DNA of 45,886 nucleotides from Akkermansiaceae bacterium (GTDB lineage Bacteria > Verrucomicrobiota > Verrucomicrobiia > Verrucomicrobiales > Akkermansiaceae). The translations under genes were made by a program, and so were the position numbers. Each line of letters opens with the position of its first letter. Position 1 is the stretch's first letter. Below the pieces are notes generated by a model, which worked only from the letters and a program-made list of their open reading frames with translations, made no database searches and had not been told where the DNA came from. Of this stretch, positions 14,367-22,726 are shown piece by piece. The stretch covers positions 1-45,886 of the forward strand of contig JANXMQ010000017.1 in NCBI GenBank assembly GCA_025354565.1. The letters run 5' to 3'.

Positions 14367-15584
14367 TCATTTCAGCGATTTCACATACGCTACTAACTGG
14401 TCGATCTGCTCGTCGGTAAGCGGCAGCACCGGCATCGCTGCCGCATAGCCTTTCACGATCTGAAGTTGCGGCTGTTTGATAGATTGGCGGAGATAAGCCT
14501 CGTCCGCGATGACTACGGAGCCGTCTGTTAGGATCTGCCGAGAGTTGAACACGCCCTGAAGATTTGGCGCGAGTTGTGACGCTCCAGATTGATGGCAGGC
14601 CGCGCAACCTTGGCTGATGAATAACCTGCTGCCTGCCTGAATCGCCGGATCTGACGTGCTACTTTGTGCCGTTGGAGAGGCAAGCAAACAGCCGATGGCC
14701 GCGCAGGCGGCGATGAAGGTCCCGAAGATCGCGACCAACCATTGGCGGAAATAATACCGCGAGTTCATCAAGAATTTCACCGTGACCAACGAGACGATGA
14801 GCACGCACAGAATCGCAATCCGGTTCCCCGCACTGCTGAGTTGCGGGAAGTGGCCGCTCAACATCAAAAACAACACCGGAAACGTCATGTAGTGGTTGTG
14901 CAGTGAACGCAGCTTCGCCTGCTTGCCGTATTTCAAATCGTGGGGCGATCCGGCTAACAGCGAAACCATGAACTTCCGCTGGTTTTGGATGATGTGAAAA
15001 AACACGTTCGCCGTCATCGCCGAGCCCATCATCGCGCCGATCTGTAGATACAGCGCACGACCATTGAAATGCTGATTGTAAAACCACGCCGCCGCCAGTA
15101 GGAGTACTAAGGTGAGCGGAGCCGCCAGCAGCGGGCGATCCTTCAATTTCGTCCGCCAGAGCAGGTCATAGATCAACCACCAAACCAGAATACCTCCCAC
15201 GCTCAGCCCGATGGCGGCCGGCCCGGAGAGAGTGGTTTTGGCAGCGTCTAGCAGCGCGGCACCCGAGTGCGGATAGAAAGTGACTATCAGCAACAGCACG
15301 CCGCTGATCCAAGTGGTGTAGGATTGCCACATGAACCAATGCAGCGGCAACGGAATCGCCTGGGGCTGGATCAGGCGCTTTTCAAGATGAAAAACGCCGC
15401 CGCCGTGAAGCATGTCGAGATGACCTAGCAAGCCGTTAGATTCTGGCTCATCCGCTGGCTTCGGCGCGATCAGATTCAACTCCATCCAAGTGAACAAGAG
15501 CGAGTTTCCCACCCACATAATCGCCGCAAGAACATGCACGAAGCGGAACACCACTCCCAACCAGCCAGCGATTTCAGATTCCAT
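14367..15584 (-). CDS. PuuD-like membrane protein with C-terminal cytochrome c domain
   Basis: This 405-residue integral membrane protein matches the urate hydroxylase PuuD family as I know it. Eight or so hydrophobic helices contain the family's MLHGGGVFHLEK and MWQSYTTWISG motifs, with conserved histidines probably binding haem. A cytochrome c domain is fused at the C-terminus (CAACH haem site near residue 336, distal Met in AAMPVLPLT). In the type family the enzyme oxidises urate and passes electrons to a cytochrome. No other purine-degradation genes are nearby, so here it may serve another respiratory role. The start MESEIAGWLGVVF gives a first helix with an N-out His and Trp, as expected. 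It is monocistronic and convergent with the kinase gene. Confidence 0.75.
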   Translation of the reverse strand: MESEIAGWLGVVFRFVHVLAAIMWVGNSLLFTWMELNLIAPKPADEPESNGLLGHLDMLHGGGVFHLEKRLIQPQAIPLPLHWFMWQSYTTWISGVLLLIVTFYPHSGAALLDAAKTTLSGPAAIGLSVGGILVWWLIYDLLWRTKLKDRPLLAAPLTLVLLLAAAWFYNQHFNGRALYLQIGAMMGSAMTANVFFHIIQNQRKFMVSLLAGSPHDLKYGKQAKLRSLHNHYMTFPVLFLMLSGHFPQLSSAGNRIAILCVLIVSLVTVKFLMNSRYYFRQWLVAIFGTFIAACAAIGCLLASPTAQSSTSDPAIQAGSRLFISQGCAACHQSGASQLAPNLQGVFNSRQILTDGSVVIADEAYLRQSIKQPQLQIVKGYAAAMPVLPLTDEQIDQLVAYVKSLK

Positions 15585-15641
15585 AAAGCAGACCCTAATA
15601 AGCAGATGACATACCCGCTACCAAGCATTTAACGGCAGCAC

Positions 15642-16337
15642 TCACCTTTGGAAAAACGCGATTTCCTCCGCGTCCAAGGCCCGGCATTGCCCAGACGGCA
15701 GCCGCTCATCGAGCACCAGCGGCCCGATGCGCTCGCGGTGCAAGGCGAGCACTTGATTCCCCACCGCATGAAACATCCGCTTCACCTGATGGTAGCGGCC
15801 CTCGTGCAGAGTGAGCAGGGCCTCGCGTGGGGCGAGGATTTCCAGCACTGCTGGCCGGGTGGTTAGATCTTCGTAGGCGAAATAGATGCCCGCCGCGAAG
15901 ATGGCTGCGGTTTCCCGAGAAATCTCGTCCCGCGTGCTGATGCGATAGACTTTGGAAATTTCCTCGACGGGTTCAGTCACCTGCCGCGACCAGCGTCCGT
16001 CGTTGGTGAGCAGCAACAAGCCAGTACTGGCCCGATCCAGACGGCCAGCGAGATGCAGACTGTCCCGCGCCGGGTGATTCAGCAGCGTCATCACCGTCGG
16101 GTGTTGTCGGTCCGTCGTCGCGCTCAGATAGCCAGCGGGCTTGTGCAGCATCAGATACACCGCCACCTCGGCCTGGAGGATTTCACCCGCCATTTCCACC
16201 CGTGTGAAGCGCCCGATTTCGCGCAAGCCACTGCGTTCCACCGTGCCATCAACCACCAACCCGCCCTCGGCTAACAGTCGTAGAACCTCCTTGCTCGGCA
16301 AGCCGGTGCGGCGGGTGAGGAAGCGGTCAAGTCGCAT
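15642..16337 (-). CDS. rsuA: RsuA-type 16S rRNA pseudouridine synthase
   Basis: This 231-residue pseudouridine synthase of the RsuA/RluB/E/F family has an N-terminal S4 domain (MRLDRFLTRRTGLPSKEVLR). The catalytic motif GRLDRASTGLLLLTNDG carries the catalytic Asp near residue 100. LHEGRYHQVKRM is the C-terminal family signature. The size (231) fits RsuA, which modifies U516 of 16S rRNA, better than the longer RluB/RluF. It lies 57 nt upstream of the puuD-like gene on the same strand, without evident coupling. Confidence 0.85.
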   Translation of the reverse strand: MRLDRFLTRRTGLPSKEVLRLLAEGGLVVDGTVERSGLREIGRFTRVEMAGEILQAEVAVYLMLHKPAGYLSATTDRQHPTVMTLLNHPARDSLHLAGRLDRASTGLLLLTNDGRWSRQVTEPVEEISKVYRISTRDEISRETAAIFAAGIYFAYEDLTTRPAVLEILAPREALLTLHEGRYHQVKRMFHAVGNQVLALHRERIGPLVLDERLPSGQCRALDAEEIAFFQR

Positions 16338-16905
16338 GGGGCTGCGAGTGGAAACGATCCACCGCCGCCGGACAAGTGAAGTTGTTCACGCGAGGCAAAG
16401 AGCCAAGCAACTCCCCTCTCCCACCGCTGCCAGACCAGCGCCCCCTCAAGAAGCCGCCTATGCGCGTCATCTGTTTTACCCAAGGCAGGGGAATGAATAT
16501 AGGACGCTTACGTCTTGTGCGATTTTTACGGCTTGAAGTAGTGGATGGAGGCGCGGATTGATTTGTGGTTCCTGATTCGCGGAATGGTTTAAGTCGCTGG
16601 AGGAGTTAGATCAGTTGCGGAGAGGTGGGGATGAGATTTCCAAGGAAAGGGCCAGGGGCGCTTCATAAAAATCGTGGATTATGACCGCCGACCGTGCAAA
16701 GCGCCCGATATTCAGGCGTGCGGGGCGTTGGATCTCGGGACGATCTAATTTGTTCAAGCCACTGGATTGCAGTGAGTCGCATGGAATCCACAGGCGTTGA
16801 CTGAGAGCAGGCACGGAAGCTGCGGAAGGATTGCTGCGCGGTGAAGCGGCGAATCCTTTGTCCGTTAAACTCGATCTGCGCGAAAATCCACATCCCAACG
16901 AATCC
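16338..16905. other. 568-bp intergenic region, possible gene fragment only
   Basis: I see no complete gene. A short plus-strand stretch ending at TAA 16666-16668 reads EWFKSLEELDQLRRGGDEIS then KERARGAS and looks like a protein C-terminus. It is closed upstream by a TGA about 30 nt before, so it is at most a remnant. The promoter of the following exported-protein gene must lie at the right end. Confidence 0.3.
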
Positions 16906-17646
16906 ATGAAACCAAAATCAATTCTGAAATGGCTCGGCCTCGTCAGCGCCTCGGTGGCGCTGTCCGCCGCCAGCGTGAGCGCTGACCCCGAAAAAGCGGA
17001 CGATGCCAAAAACGGCAAAAACAAGAAGGAACAAGCGGACAAAGGTCAACCCGCGGACCACAAGGCTAACAACCCAAAGCCGGACATGGCCGTTCACAAA
17101 GATAAGTCAAATCAACCCGAGCATAAGGTTGAGCAAAAGCCCGAGCACAAAACCGAGCATAAGGTTGAGCAAAAAGCTGATAACAGAGCCGATAACAGAA
17201 CTGATAACAGAACTGATAACAGAGCCGATAACAGAGCCGATAACAGATCTGACAATAAAGCCGATCAACGGGCGGATCATCAGGCCGAACACAAGGCATT
17301 CAAGCGGGGAGAATTCAAAGGCCGTCTTGAAGACCGCGACCGTGACCGGATCACTGGCTATTTCTCAGGATTTCGCGGCCGCGAGCATGGCCTGCCACCC
17401 GGCATGGTATGGCAAGGTGGCAGACGTTTGCCGTCCGGTTGGCAACAGCGGCTCGTGATCGGCTATGTGATCGGAGACGACTGGTGGGATGCCTTTCGAC
17501 CAGTGCCTTACGATTGGTTTCCGGGAATCGCAGTTGTGCCTGATACCCGTTTGTATTGGTACGGGAACCACATCGTCCGAGTCTATGAACCGACGCGCGA
17601 AGTGGTGGACGTGATTGTCATCCCGACGATCCAAGTTGATCTGTGA
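16906..17646 (+). CDS. Exported repeat-rich protein with RcnB-like C-terminal domain
   Basis: This 246-residue protein starts at ATG 16906. Residues 1-27 are a signal peptide (KPKSILKWLGLVSASVALSA, cleavage after SVSA). Residues 28-130 are extremely hydrophilic, low-complexity and Lys/Asp/Asn/His-rich, including six four-residue repeats of the DNRA/DNRT type and KVEQKPEH/KTEHKVEQ repeats. Residues 140-246 form a compact domain (LPPGMVWQGGRRLPSGWQQR, then a WYGNHIVRVYEPTREVVDVI ending) that resembles the RcnB/anti-virulence regulator-type periplasmic domain, linked in enterics to metal homeostasis; that similarity is from memory. It is probably periplasmic. The disordered His/Asp-rich arm might bind metal. 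A strong hairpin follows the stop. Confidence 0.75.
   Translation: MKPKSILKWLGLVSASVALSAASVSADPEKADDAKNGKNKKEQADKGQPADHKANNPKPDMAVHKDKSNQPEHKVEQKPEHKTEHKVEQKADNRADNRTDNRTDNRADNRADNRSDNKADQRADHQAEHKAFKRGEFKGRLEDRDRDRITGYFSGFRGREHGLPPGMVWQGGRRLPSGWQQRLVIGYVIGDDWWDAFRPVPYDWFPGIAVVPDTRLYWYGNHIVRVYEPTREVVDVIVIPTIQVDL
17179..17262 (+). repeat. 12-nt coding tandem repeat
   Basis: Six consecutive units of GATAACAGAGCC or GATAACAGAACT (the last is GATAACAGATCT) run from 17179 to 17250, with a degenerate seventh (GACAATAAAGCC) to 17262. The frame gives the peptide repeat DNRA/DNRT/DNRS. Unit sequence identity is higher than needed for the protein, which points to recent slippage expansion. Confidence 0.9.
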
Positions 17647-17662
17647 ACTAGCCGCATCTGGT

Positions 17663-17690
17663 AACGCGTGGGCCATTCGGTCTACGCGTT
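17663..17690. terminator. Bidirectional terminator hairpin between convergent genes
   Basis: AACGCGT (17663-17669) pairs perfectly with ACGCGTT (17684-17690). The inner GGCC (17671-17674) pairs with GGTC (17679-17682, one G-U) around the loop ATTC, giving about 12 paired positions. TTTT overlaps its right edge. It lies 16 nt after the stop of the RcnB-like gene and 9 nt before the stop of the lipoprotein gene on the other strand. Confidence 0.6.
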
Positions 17691-17699
17691 TTGCGTGGC

Positions 17700-18509
17700 T
17701 CAGTTCAGCTTTACGGTGACGATTTTCTTGGTCTCCATTTTCATGCCGTCGATGCCTTTGAGCAGTTCCATGGCGGCGGCGGGATTGTCCTTGGGGGCGG
17801 ACTGGAGTTTTTTCAGGGCTTCGGGTTTTTCGAGCAGTTTGCCCATATTGAGATCCATGAGCGTGATGGTGTTGGCATCGTGGTAGGTGGCATCGGTGCT
17901 GGCGATGCCGGGCTCAGCGACGAGTTTGATAGAAATTTTCATATCACCTAACATTTGCTTCATCATCGCTTCGGCCTGCGGATTGTCGGCGGCCTCGGCA
18001 GGGGCTTGATCGGCCACCGGGGCGGCGGCGGGTTGCTCGGGCATGGTCATGGTGAGGGTGCCACCGGTGTAGGCGAAGACGACGGGCTTGGATTTCGCAG
18101 TGGGCGGAGCAGCATCGCCCATGGGCGAGACACTTTTCATGGCATTTTCAGGGGAAATCTGGAGCTTATTGATGTCTGCGAAATGGTAGGTGGTGCGGGC
18201 ACCTTTGCTGCCTGCGGCCATGAGCGGTTCGATTTTCTCGAAGGTCACGCCCTCGCCAAGGGTGGTGGCCTTGGCCTTGGCTTTTTCTGACGAGAACATC
18301 TCGGAGAGCGGGTCTTTCTTACCGGCATCTGGACCGCCGATGGCGGACATTTGCTCGATCATGCCGAGCATTTGGGCCCCGAGGGTGGTTTGCTCGACGA
18401 GGGTGCCGGAGCCGTCCTTGTTGAGGTGGATGGTGGTCTCGCTTTGGAGGCAACCGGGAAGAACGAGGGCGGTGATGAGACTGGCGGTGACGAGGCGAAT
18501 GCGGTTCAT
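17700..18509 (-). CDS. Lipoprotein of unknown function
   Basis: This 269-residue protein starts at ATG 18509. The N-terminus MNRIRLVTASLITALVLPGC is a lipoprotein signal with lipobox LPGC (Cys20), so it should be lipid-anchored. A longer start at 18560 would put 17 Pro-rich residues before the signal and is unlikely. The mature part begins with a beta hairpin typical of this lipoprotein type (SETTIHLNKDGSGTLVEQTT), then Met/Ala-rich helices and an Ala/Pro-rich linker near the middle (EQPAAAPVADQAPAEAADNP). No enzymatic motif is visible. Verrucomicrobial genomes carry similar TTIHLNKDGSG lipoproteins as far as I recall; the function is unknown. Confidence 0.75.
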   Translation of the reverse strand: MNRIRLVTASLITALVLPGCLQSETTIHLNKDGSGTLVEQTTLGAQMLGMIEQMSAIGGPDAGKKDPLSEMFSSEKAKAKATTLGEGVTFEKIEPLMAAGSKGARTTYHFADINKLQISPENAMKSVSPMGDAAPPTAKSKPVVFAYTGGTLTMTMPEQPAAAPVADQAPAEAADNPQAEAMMKQMLGDMKISIKLVAEPGIASTDATYHDANTITLMDLNMGKLLEKPEALKKLQSAPKDNPAAAMELLKGIDGMKMETKKIVTVKLN

Positions 18510-18823
18510 GACGTTTTTTGGAGTTGGTGAAGGTAAGGGCATGGCAGCGGGGCTTGGCAAGAGTGGAAATCAAACTGCTAGGAAAGGCCGTCTGGCCGGA
18601 GACGCGATGCGTGCGCACAACCACAGCGAGGCGGAACGCGTCATCGCGGTTCTCGGCTACAATTGGGTGGATTGAATGGGATCCTTGGATTTAAATGATT
18701 TTTGTTAGATGACTTTATCCCGCTGTCACGAGGTCGCAGGAAAGTGTGCGGTCTGGCAGGATTGGAAATTGCACAAATTTGCCCGTTGCCAGCGGTGCAA
18801 TGGTATTGAAGATGTGTCTGCCG
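18510..18823. other. Promoter-bearing intergenic region without a gene
   Basis: This 314-bp gap separates the divergent lipoprotein gene and ABC exporter operon. Frames that extend the ABC gene upstream (start at 18746) encode an unlikely leader. No hairpin or operator stands out. Confidence 0.4.
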
Positions 18824-19690
18824 ATGGCCGAAACAATCCCTGCTGTAGAAATCGTGAATCTGGTGAAGGACTTCAAGACGTCCTTCAAGGCGCAACTGCT
18901 GCGGGCGGTGGACGGGGTGTCGATCCGGATCATGCCGGGCGAGGTTTACGGGTTGATCGGGCCGAACGGTTCGGGGAAATCGACGACGATGAAGGCGCTG
19001 CTGGGGCTGGTGGCCCCGACGGCGGGCACGTGCGCGATTTTCGGCAAGGATTCGCTCAAAGTGGACTCGCGGAATGACGTGGGCTTTTTGCCGGAAAATC
19101 CTTATTTTTACAAGCATCTGAGCGGGGCAGAGACGCTGCGGTTTTATGGGAAATTGTGCGGATTGAAGGGGCGAGATCTGGAGGACCGAGTGGGCGAATT
19201 GCTGGCGTTGGTGGATCTGGAGGGCGCGCGCGACCGACGGATCGGCGGGTATTCTAAGGGGATGCTGCAACGGATCGGGCTGGCGCAGGCGCTGGTGCAG
19301 GAGCCGCGGCTGGTGATTCTGGACGAGCCGACGGCGGGGGTGGATCCGGTGGGTTCACGGCAGATCCGGGATTTGATCCTGAAGCTGCGGGAGCAGGGCA
19401 TCACGGTATTCCTGTGCTCGCACCTGCTGGAACAGGTGCAGGAGGTGTGCGACCATGTGGGGATAATTTTCAAAGGCAAGATGGTGAAGGCTGGAAGGTT
19501 GGAGGACTTGATCGCCATCGAGGACCAGACCGAGATTATTTTAAAAGATGCGGACGCAGAGTTGGTGGCGCAGATCATGGCGCTGGTCCGTCGCTCGCCG
19601 GGAGCCTCTCTGGTGCGGACGGGTAAGCCACGAACGACTTTGGAGCGGCTGTTTCTGCGGGAAACCACGAACCGGGAGGATGGAGTATGA
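18824..19690 (+). CDS. ABC transporter ATP-binding protein (ABC-2 exporter type)
   Basis: This 288-residue cytoplasmic ATPase has Walker A GPNGSGKST at residues 46-54, Q-loop region FLPENPYFYKHLSG near 88-101, signature YSKGMLQR at 143-150, Walker B LVILDEP at 163-169 and the H-loop in LCSHLLEQ. The FLPENP Q-loop and LSGAETLRFYG are typical of ABC-2 exporters (NatA/CcmA-like). I chose ATG 18824 (MAETIPAVEIVNLVK) because upstream Mets add sequence with no domain match. Its stop overlaps the permease start as ATGA, so the pair is translationally coupled. The substrate is unknown. Confidence 0.92.
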   Translation: MAETIPAVEIVNLVKDFKTSFKAQLLRAVDGVSIRIMPGEVYGLIGPNGSGKSTTMKALLGLVAPTAGTCAIFGKDSLKVDSRNDVGFLPENPYFYKHLSGAETLRFYGKLCGLKGRDLEDRVGELLALVDLEGARDRRIGGYSKGMLQRIGLAQALVQEPRLVILDEPTAGVDPVGSRQIRDLILKLREQGITVFLCSHLLEQVQEVCDHVGIIFKGKMVKAGRLEDLIAIEDQTEIILKDADAELVAQIMALVRRSPGASLVRTGKPRTTLERLFLRETTNREDGV

Positions 19691-20610
19691 GTAAAACAAA
19701 CGCAGTGGCACGGGGCTCGCATGTGGGCCGGATCTGGGTGATCGCCCGTCACGCTTTCACGCAGTTGGTGCGGATGAAGGTGTTCTATTTTCTGGCGGTG
19801 TTTGCCGTGATCGCCATCGCCAGCAATTTCTTCGATCTACCCCAACACGAGGGCCCTGAATCGCTGGGGGTGAATGTGCTGCACTCGATCAAGAGCTGGT
19901 CGCTGGGGACGATGACGCTGTTTTCCGTGGTGCTCTCGATCGTGGCCACGGCGCTGCTGCTGCCGAAGGATGTGGAGGACCGGACGCTATATACAATTCT
20001 GGCGAAGCCCGTGCCGCGGATCGACTATCTGGCGGGGAAATTGCTGGGCGTGCTGCTGTTAGTATTCGTCTCGCTGGCGCTGATGGACGCACTGATGACG
20101 GCGGTGTTGCAGATCCGGACCACAGTGGTGCTGGGTCAACAACTCGGGATGGCGCAGGCGCAGGGTTGGCCGGCGGACACGGTCGAGTCGCTGCGGCGGG
20201 ACACGCTGCTGAACGGGCCGACCTGGTCATTGCAAGGGGCGGTGTTCGCGGTGTTTTTGCGGGCGTCGATCATGGCGTCGCTGGCCTTGTTGATTTCCAC
20301 TTTTTCGACCAGCACGTTGTTCACAGCGATCATCAGTTTCATGGTCTATTTCATCGGCCACTTCCAAGCCGACGCGCGGGCGGTCTATCTGCACGCTGGC
20401 CACTCGGGCGAGAGTCTCGCCGGCCGGATGGGGGCGCTGTTGTTCTCGCTGGTGCTGCCGGATTTCCAGAATTTCAACGTGATCGACGCAGTGATCGAGG
20501 GCCAGACGATGCCGCTGATGGTACTCGGGAAATTGACCTTGGTTGGGCTGTATTACGCCGTGTTTTTCACGGCGGCGTCGTGGCTGGTGTTTGCGGAAAA
20601 GGAATTCTAA
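19687..20610 (+). CDS. ABC-2 type transporter permease
   Basis: This 307-residue integral membrane protein has about six hydrophobic helices: MKVFYFLAVFAVIAIAS near 29-45, LFSVVLSIVATALLLP near 78-93, LLGVLLLVFVSLALMDAL near 118-135, a pair near 190-225 (SIMASLALLISTF, LFTAIISFMVYFIG) and a last helix near 280-302. The motif LPKDVEDRTLYTILAKPVPR after the second helix is characteristic of ABC-2 permeases. A long non-membrane loop (about 140-180) lies between helices 3 and 4. It forms the exporter with the preceding ATPase. Confidence 0.88.
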   Translation: MSKTNAVARGSHVGRIWVIARHAFTQLVRMKVFYFLAVFAVIAIASNFFDLPQHEGPESLGVNVLHSIKSWSLGTMTLFSVVLSIVATALLLPKDVEDRTLYTILAKPVPRIDYLAGKLLGVLLLVFVSLALMDALMTAVLQIRTTVVLGQQLGMAQAQGWPADTVESLRRDTLLNGPTWSLQGAVFAVFLRASIMASLALLISTFSTSTLFTAIISFMVYFIGHFQADARAVYLHAGHSGESLAGRMGALLFSLVLPDFQNFNVIDAVIEGQTMPLMVLGKLTLVGLYYAVFFTAASWLVFAEKEF

Positions 20611-20611
20611 C

Positions 20612-21589
20612 GTGAAAATCTGGCAACGAAATGGAATGCTTACCTTAGCGCTGCTGGCCTTCGGGGCGGCGAGGATGCCCTTCGAGGCAGGGTTAGCAGA
20701 AGACATACAGGCTGCCGGGTTGATGCCGCCGAAAATGGAAATCGGTACGCGGGATAAGATCGGCCAGACCAGTTCGGCGGTAGCGCTGGGTGGCTTGCGG
20801 ACGCTGGTGGCGACCTTCCTGAACCTGCGCGCCTTCGGTTTTTTCGAGGAGCAACGCTGGAATGACGTTTCGGAAACCTACGGCACCATCGTGGATCTCG
20901 CCCCGCGGACACGCTACTATTGGGAAACCGGTTCCTGGCACTCGGCATACAACGCGGCATCCTATTATTTAAATGATTCGAAGCTACCGGCGCTGCGTCG
21001 GCGCGAGGCATGGCGGGCGGCGATTTTTCAGGGCCGGGCGTTTCTGGAGCGCGGCATCCGCAACAATCCCAACGACTGGAACCTACTGAGCAGCCTCGGT
21101 TTCTTGCTTGCGGACGCCAATAAATTTCCGGCCTTCCGTGACCCAAATGCAAGTTTCGCCCGTGCGGCGGAGACATACCACCGGGCTTGGGAAACGGGCA
21201 AGGCCCCGGGATATGTGCGCAGGAACGAGTTCTACGCGCTGGCCCGGGTGACTGGAAAAGAATCCGAAGCGCTGAGCCTCGCCCACGAACTCTACACCGA
21301 GCAACGCAACCATGTGCCGACCGTGATGATCCTGCTACTGGTGCTCGAGTCTCATGAAAATCCCGAACTGGACGTCACCGCACGGGCGGTCGAAATTTTC
21401 GGCACCCCGGAAAAAGCCTACGAAGCGCTGGCCAGCCACTGGCAACATACACGCGAGCATTTTCCGATATACGGAGTGGCTGGTGCCTTGAAATCGTTGG
21501 AAAAATCCTTGGCCGTGTCGCCGGATAAAAGCATTTTCAACAAACTTTTGCAGTCACCCGCCGGACCTGACGAGTGGTTCTCCCATTAG
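20612..21589 (+). CDS. Helical (TPR-like) protein of the ABC exporter operon
   Basis: This 325-residue protein starts at GTG 20612, with GGAA nine bases upstream and one base after the permease stop; the ATG at 20543 inside the permease gene is unlikely. A short hydrophobic N-terminus (MLTLALLAFGAARMPF) may be a signal or anchor. The rest is helical, with tetratricopeptide-like spacing (FGFFEEQRWNDVSETYGTIV, AIFQGRAFLERGIRNNPNDW, SFARAAETYHRAWETGK). The AARMP...GLRTLVATFLNLRAFGFFEEQRW pattern recurs in my memory of Verrucomicrobia ABC operons. It is possibly a periplasmic or membrane-associated partner of the exporter. No catalytic residues were seen. Confidence 0.75.
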   Translation: MKIWQRNGMLTLALLAFGAARMPFEAGLAEDIQAAGLMPPKMEIGTRDKIGQTSSAVALGGLRTLVATFLNLRAFGFFEEQRWNDVSETYGTIVDLAPRTRYYWETGSWHSAYNAASYYLNDSKLPALRRREAWRAAIFQGRAFLERGIRNNPNDWNLLSSLGFLLADANKFPAFRDPNASFARAAETYHRAWETGKAPGYVRRNEFYALARVTGKESEALSLAHELYTEQRNHVPTVMILLLVLESHENPELDVTARAVEIFGTPEKAYEALASHWQHTREHFPIYGVAGALKSLEKSLAVSPDKSIFNKLLQSPAGPDEWFSH

Positions 21590-21658
21590 AGCTTCCGGTT
21601 TCGTCTCGACAGACCGCCCACAAGCGCCAAACTTGCCGCCCCATTCCTTGACCACTCC

Positions 21659-22381
21659 ATGCGGATCGCTCTTTTCGGTGACATTCATGCCAATTTAGAA
21701 GCTCTCGAGGCTGTCCTCGCAGACGCTTCGGAACAGGGCGTGACCGACTATGTCTGTATGGGCGACGTCGTCGGTTACAACGCCGATCCGGCCGCTTGTT
21801 TAGAAATCGTCCGGGCCATGGACTGCCCGACCGTGAAGGGAAATCACGATGAGGATGCCTCGGGCAACCATTCTCTGGACAGCATGAATCCAGTGGCCGC
21901 AGCGGCGCTGGAGTGGACCCGCCACCAGCTTACCGACGAGCAGCGCCAGTGGCTGACCCGCCTCCGGATGGTCCGCCAAGTCTCGGACTTCACGGTCGTT
22001 CACAGCACCCTCGACCAGCCAGCGCATTGGAACTATGTGACCAACCGCTTCGATGCGATGTCAAATTTCTCCTATCAATTCACGCAGGTCTGCTTCCATG
22101 GCCACACTCATGTGCCGCGGGTTTACGTGAAATCTGATCGGGTCCGCGAGGTGCCCGCCGAGTCCGTGGCGGTTGAGGACGGGTCCAAGTATTTCATCAA
22201 CATCGGCTCCGTCGGCCAGCCGCGCGATGGCGACAACCGGGCTTGCTACGTGATTTACGATCTCGATCACAATGTCATCGTCTTTCGCCGAGTCGAGTAT
22301 GACATCGAGAAAACCCAAGCGAAAATCCTCGCCGCCGGGCTGCCAGAGATGCTGGCAGAGCGGATTATGGAAGGCCGCTAA
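21659..22381 (+). CDS. Metallophosphoesterase (YfcE/MJ0936-like)
   Basis: This 240-residue calcineurin-like phosphoesterase has all metal-binding motifs in order: GDIHAN (residues 7-12), GDVVGYNADP (about 37-46), GNHDED (about 61-66), H of VVHSTLD, and GHTHVPRV (near 145-152). ARYAL-type linkers are absent, as in the small YfcE class. The first residues MRIALFGDIH fix the start at 21659. It is probably a cytosolic phosphodiesterase. The exact substrate (cyclic dinucleotide, bis(p-nitrophenyl)-type or nucleotide) cannot be told. Confidence 0.88.
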   Translation: MRIALFGDIHANLEALEAVLADASEQGVTDYVCMGDVVGYNADPAACLEIVRAMDCPTVKGNHDEDASGNHSLDSMNPVAAAALEWTRHQLTDEQRQWLTRLRMVRQVSDFTVVHSTLDQPAHWNYVTNRFDAMSNFSYQFTQVCFHGHTHVPRVYVKSDRVREVPAESVAVEDGSKYFINIGSVGQPRDGDNRACYVIYDLDHNVIVFRRVEYDIEKTQAKILAAGLPEMLAERIMEGR

Positions 22382-22452
22382 TTTTTTACGGAAAATTGAT
22401 CCGAATCATTTTTCTTGTTGCAAATCAGTCTCAATTAGCGATCTTCGCGCAG

Positions 22453-22707
22453 ATGTCACACGCCCATGCCGCCGATTTGGAAATCGACAGTGCAATAACC
22501 TTGAATCAAGCCAAGGTCGGCTGTGACATGCGGATTCGATTTTTAAGCGGCCCCGGCTGTGATCGGCTGCGTGACTTGGGCTTTTGTGAACAATTACAGG
22601 TCCGAAAAATCGCGGATGGCAGAAATCTGATTTGCTCGATCTGCGGCACTCGCATGGCCATCAGCCGCGAGCTAGCAGAACAGGTGATCGTTGCTCCGGT
22701 CGGATGA
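22453..22707 (+). CDS. feoA: FeoA, ferrous iron transport protein A
   Basis: This 84-residue protein with an SH3-like FeoA domain supports ferrous iron uptake through FeoB. The family pattern is clear: a Leu-rich opening, LSGPGCDRLRDLGFCEQLQV (canonical GG...RL..MGL.PG..V), then ICSICGTRMAISRELAEQVI (canonical ..VRG.R.ALR...A..I.V). I chose ATG 22453 (MSHAHAADLEIDSAITLNQ); the upstream TTG at 22396 would add an unrelated leader. The stop is 19 nt before feoB. Confidence 0.85.
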   Translation: MSHAHAADLEIDSAITLNQAKVGCDMRIRFLSGPGCDRLRDLGFCEQLQVRKIADGRNLICSICGTRMAISRELAEQVIVAPVG

Positions 22708-22726
22708 AATTTGCCGGGAGTTTTTC

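Noticed and set aside
17066-17299. Minus-strand frame rich in CYR/ISSVI repeats
   Set aside because: It is merely the complement of the 12-nt coding repeat of the plus-strand exported protein.
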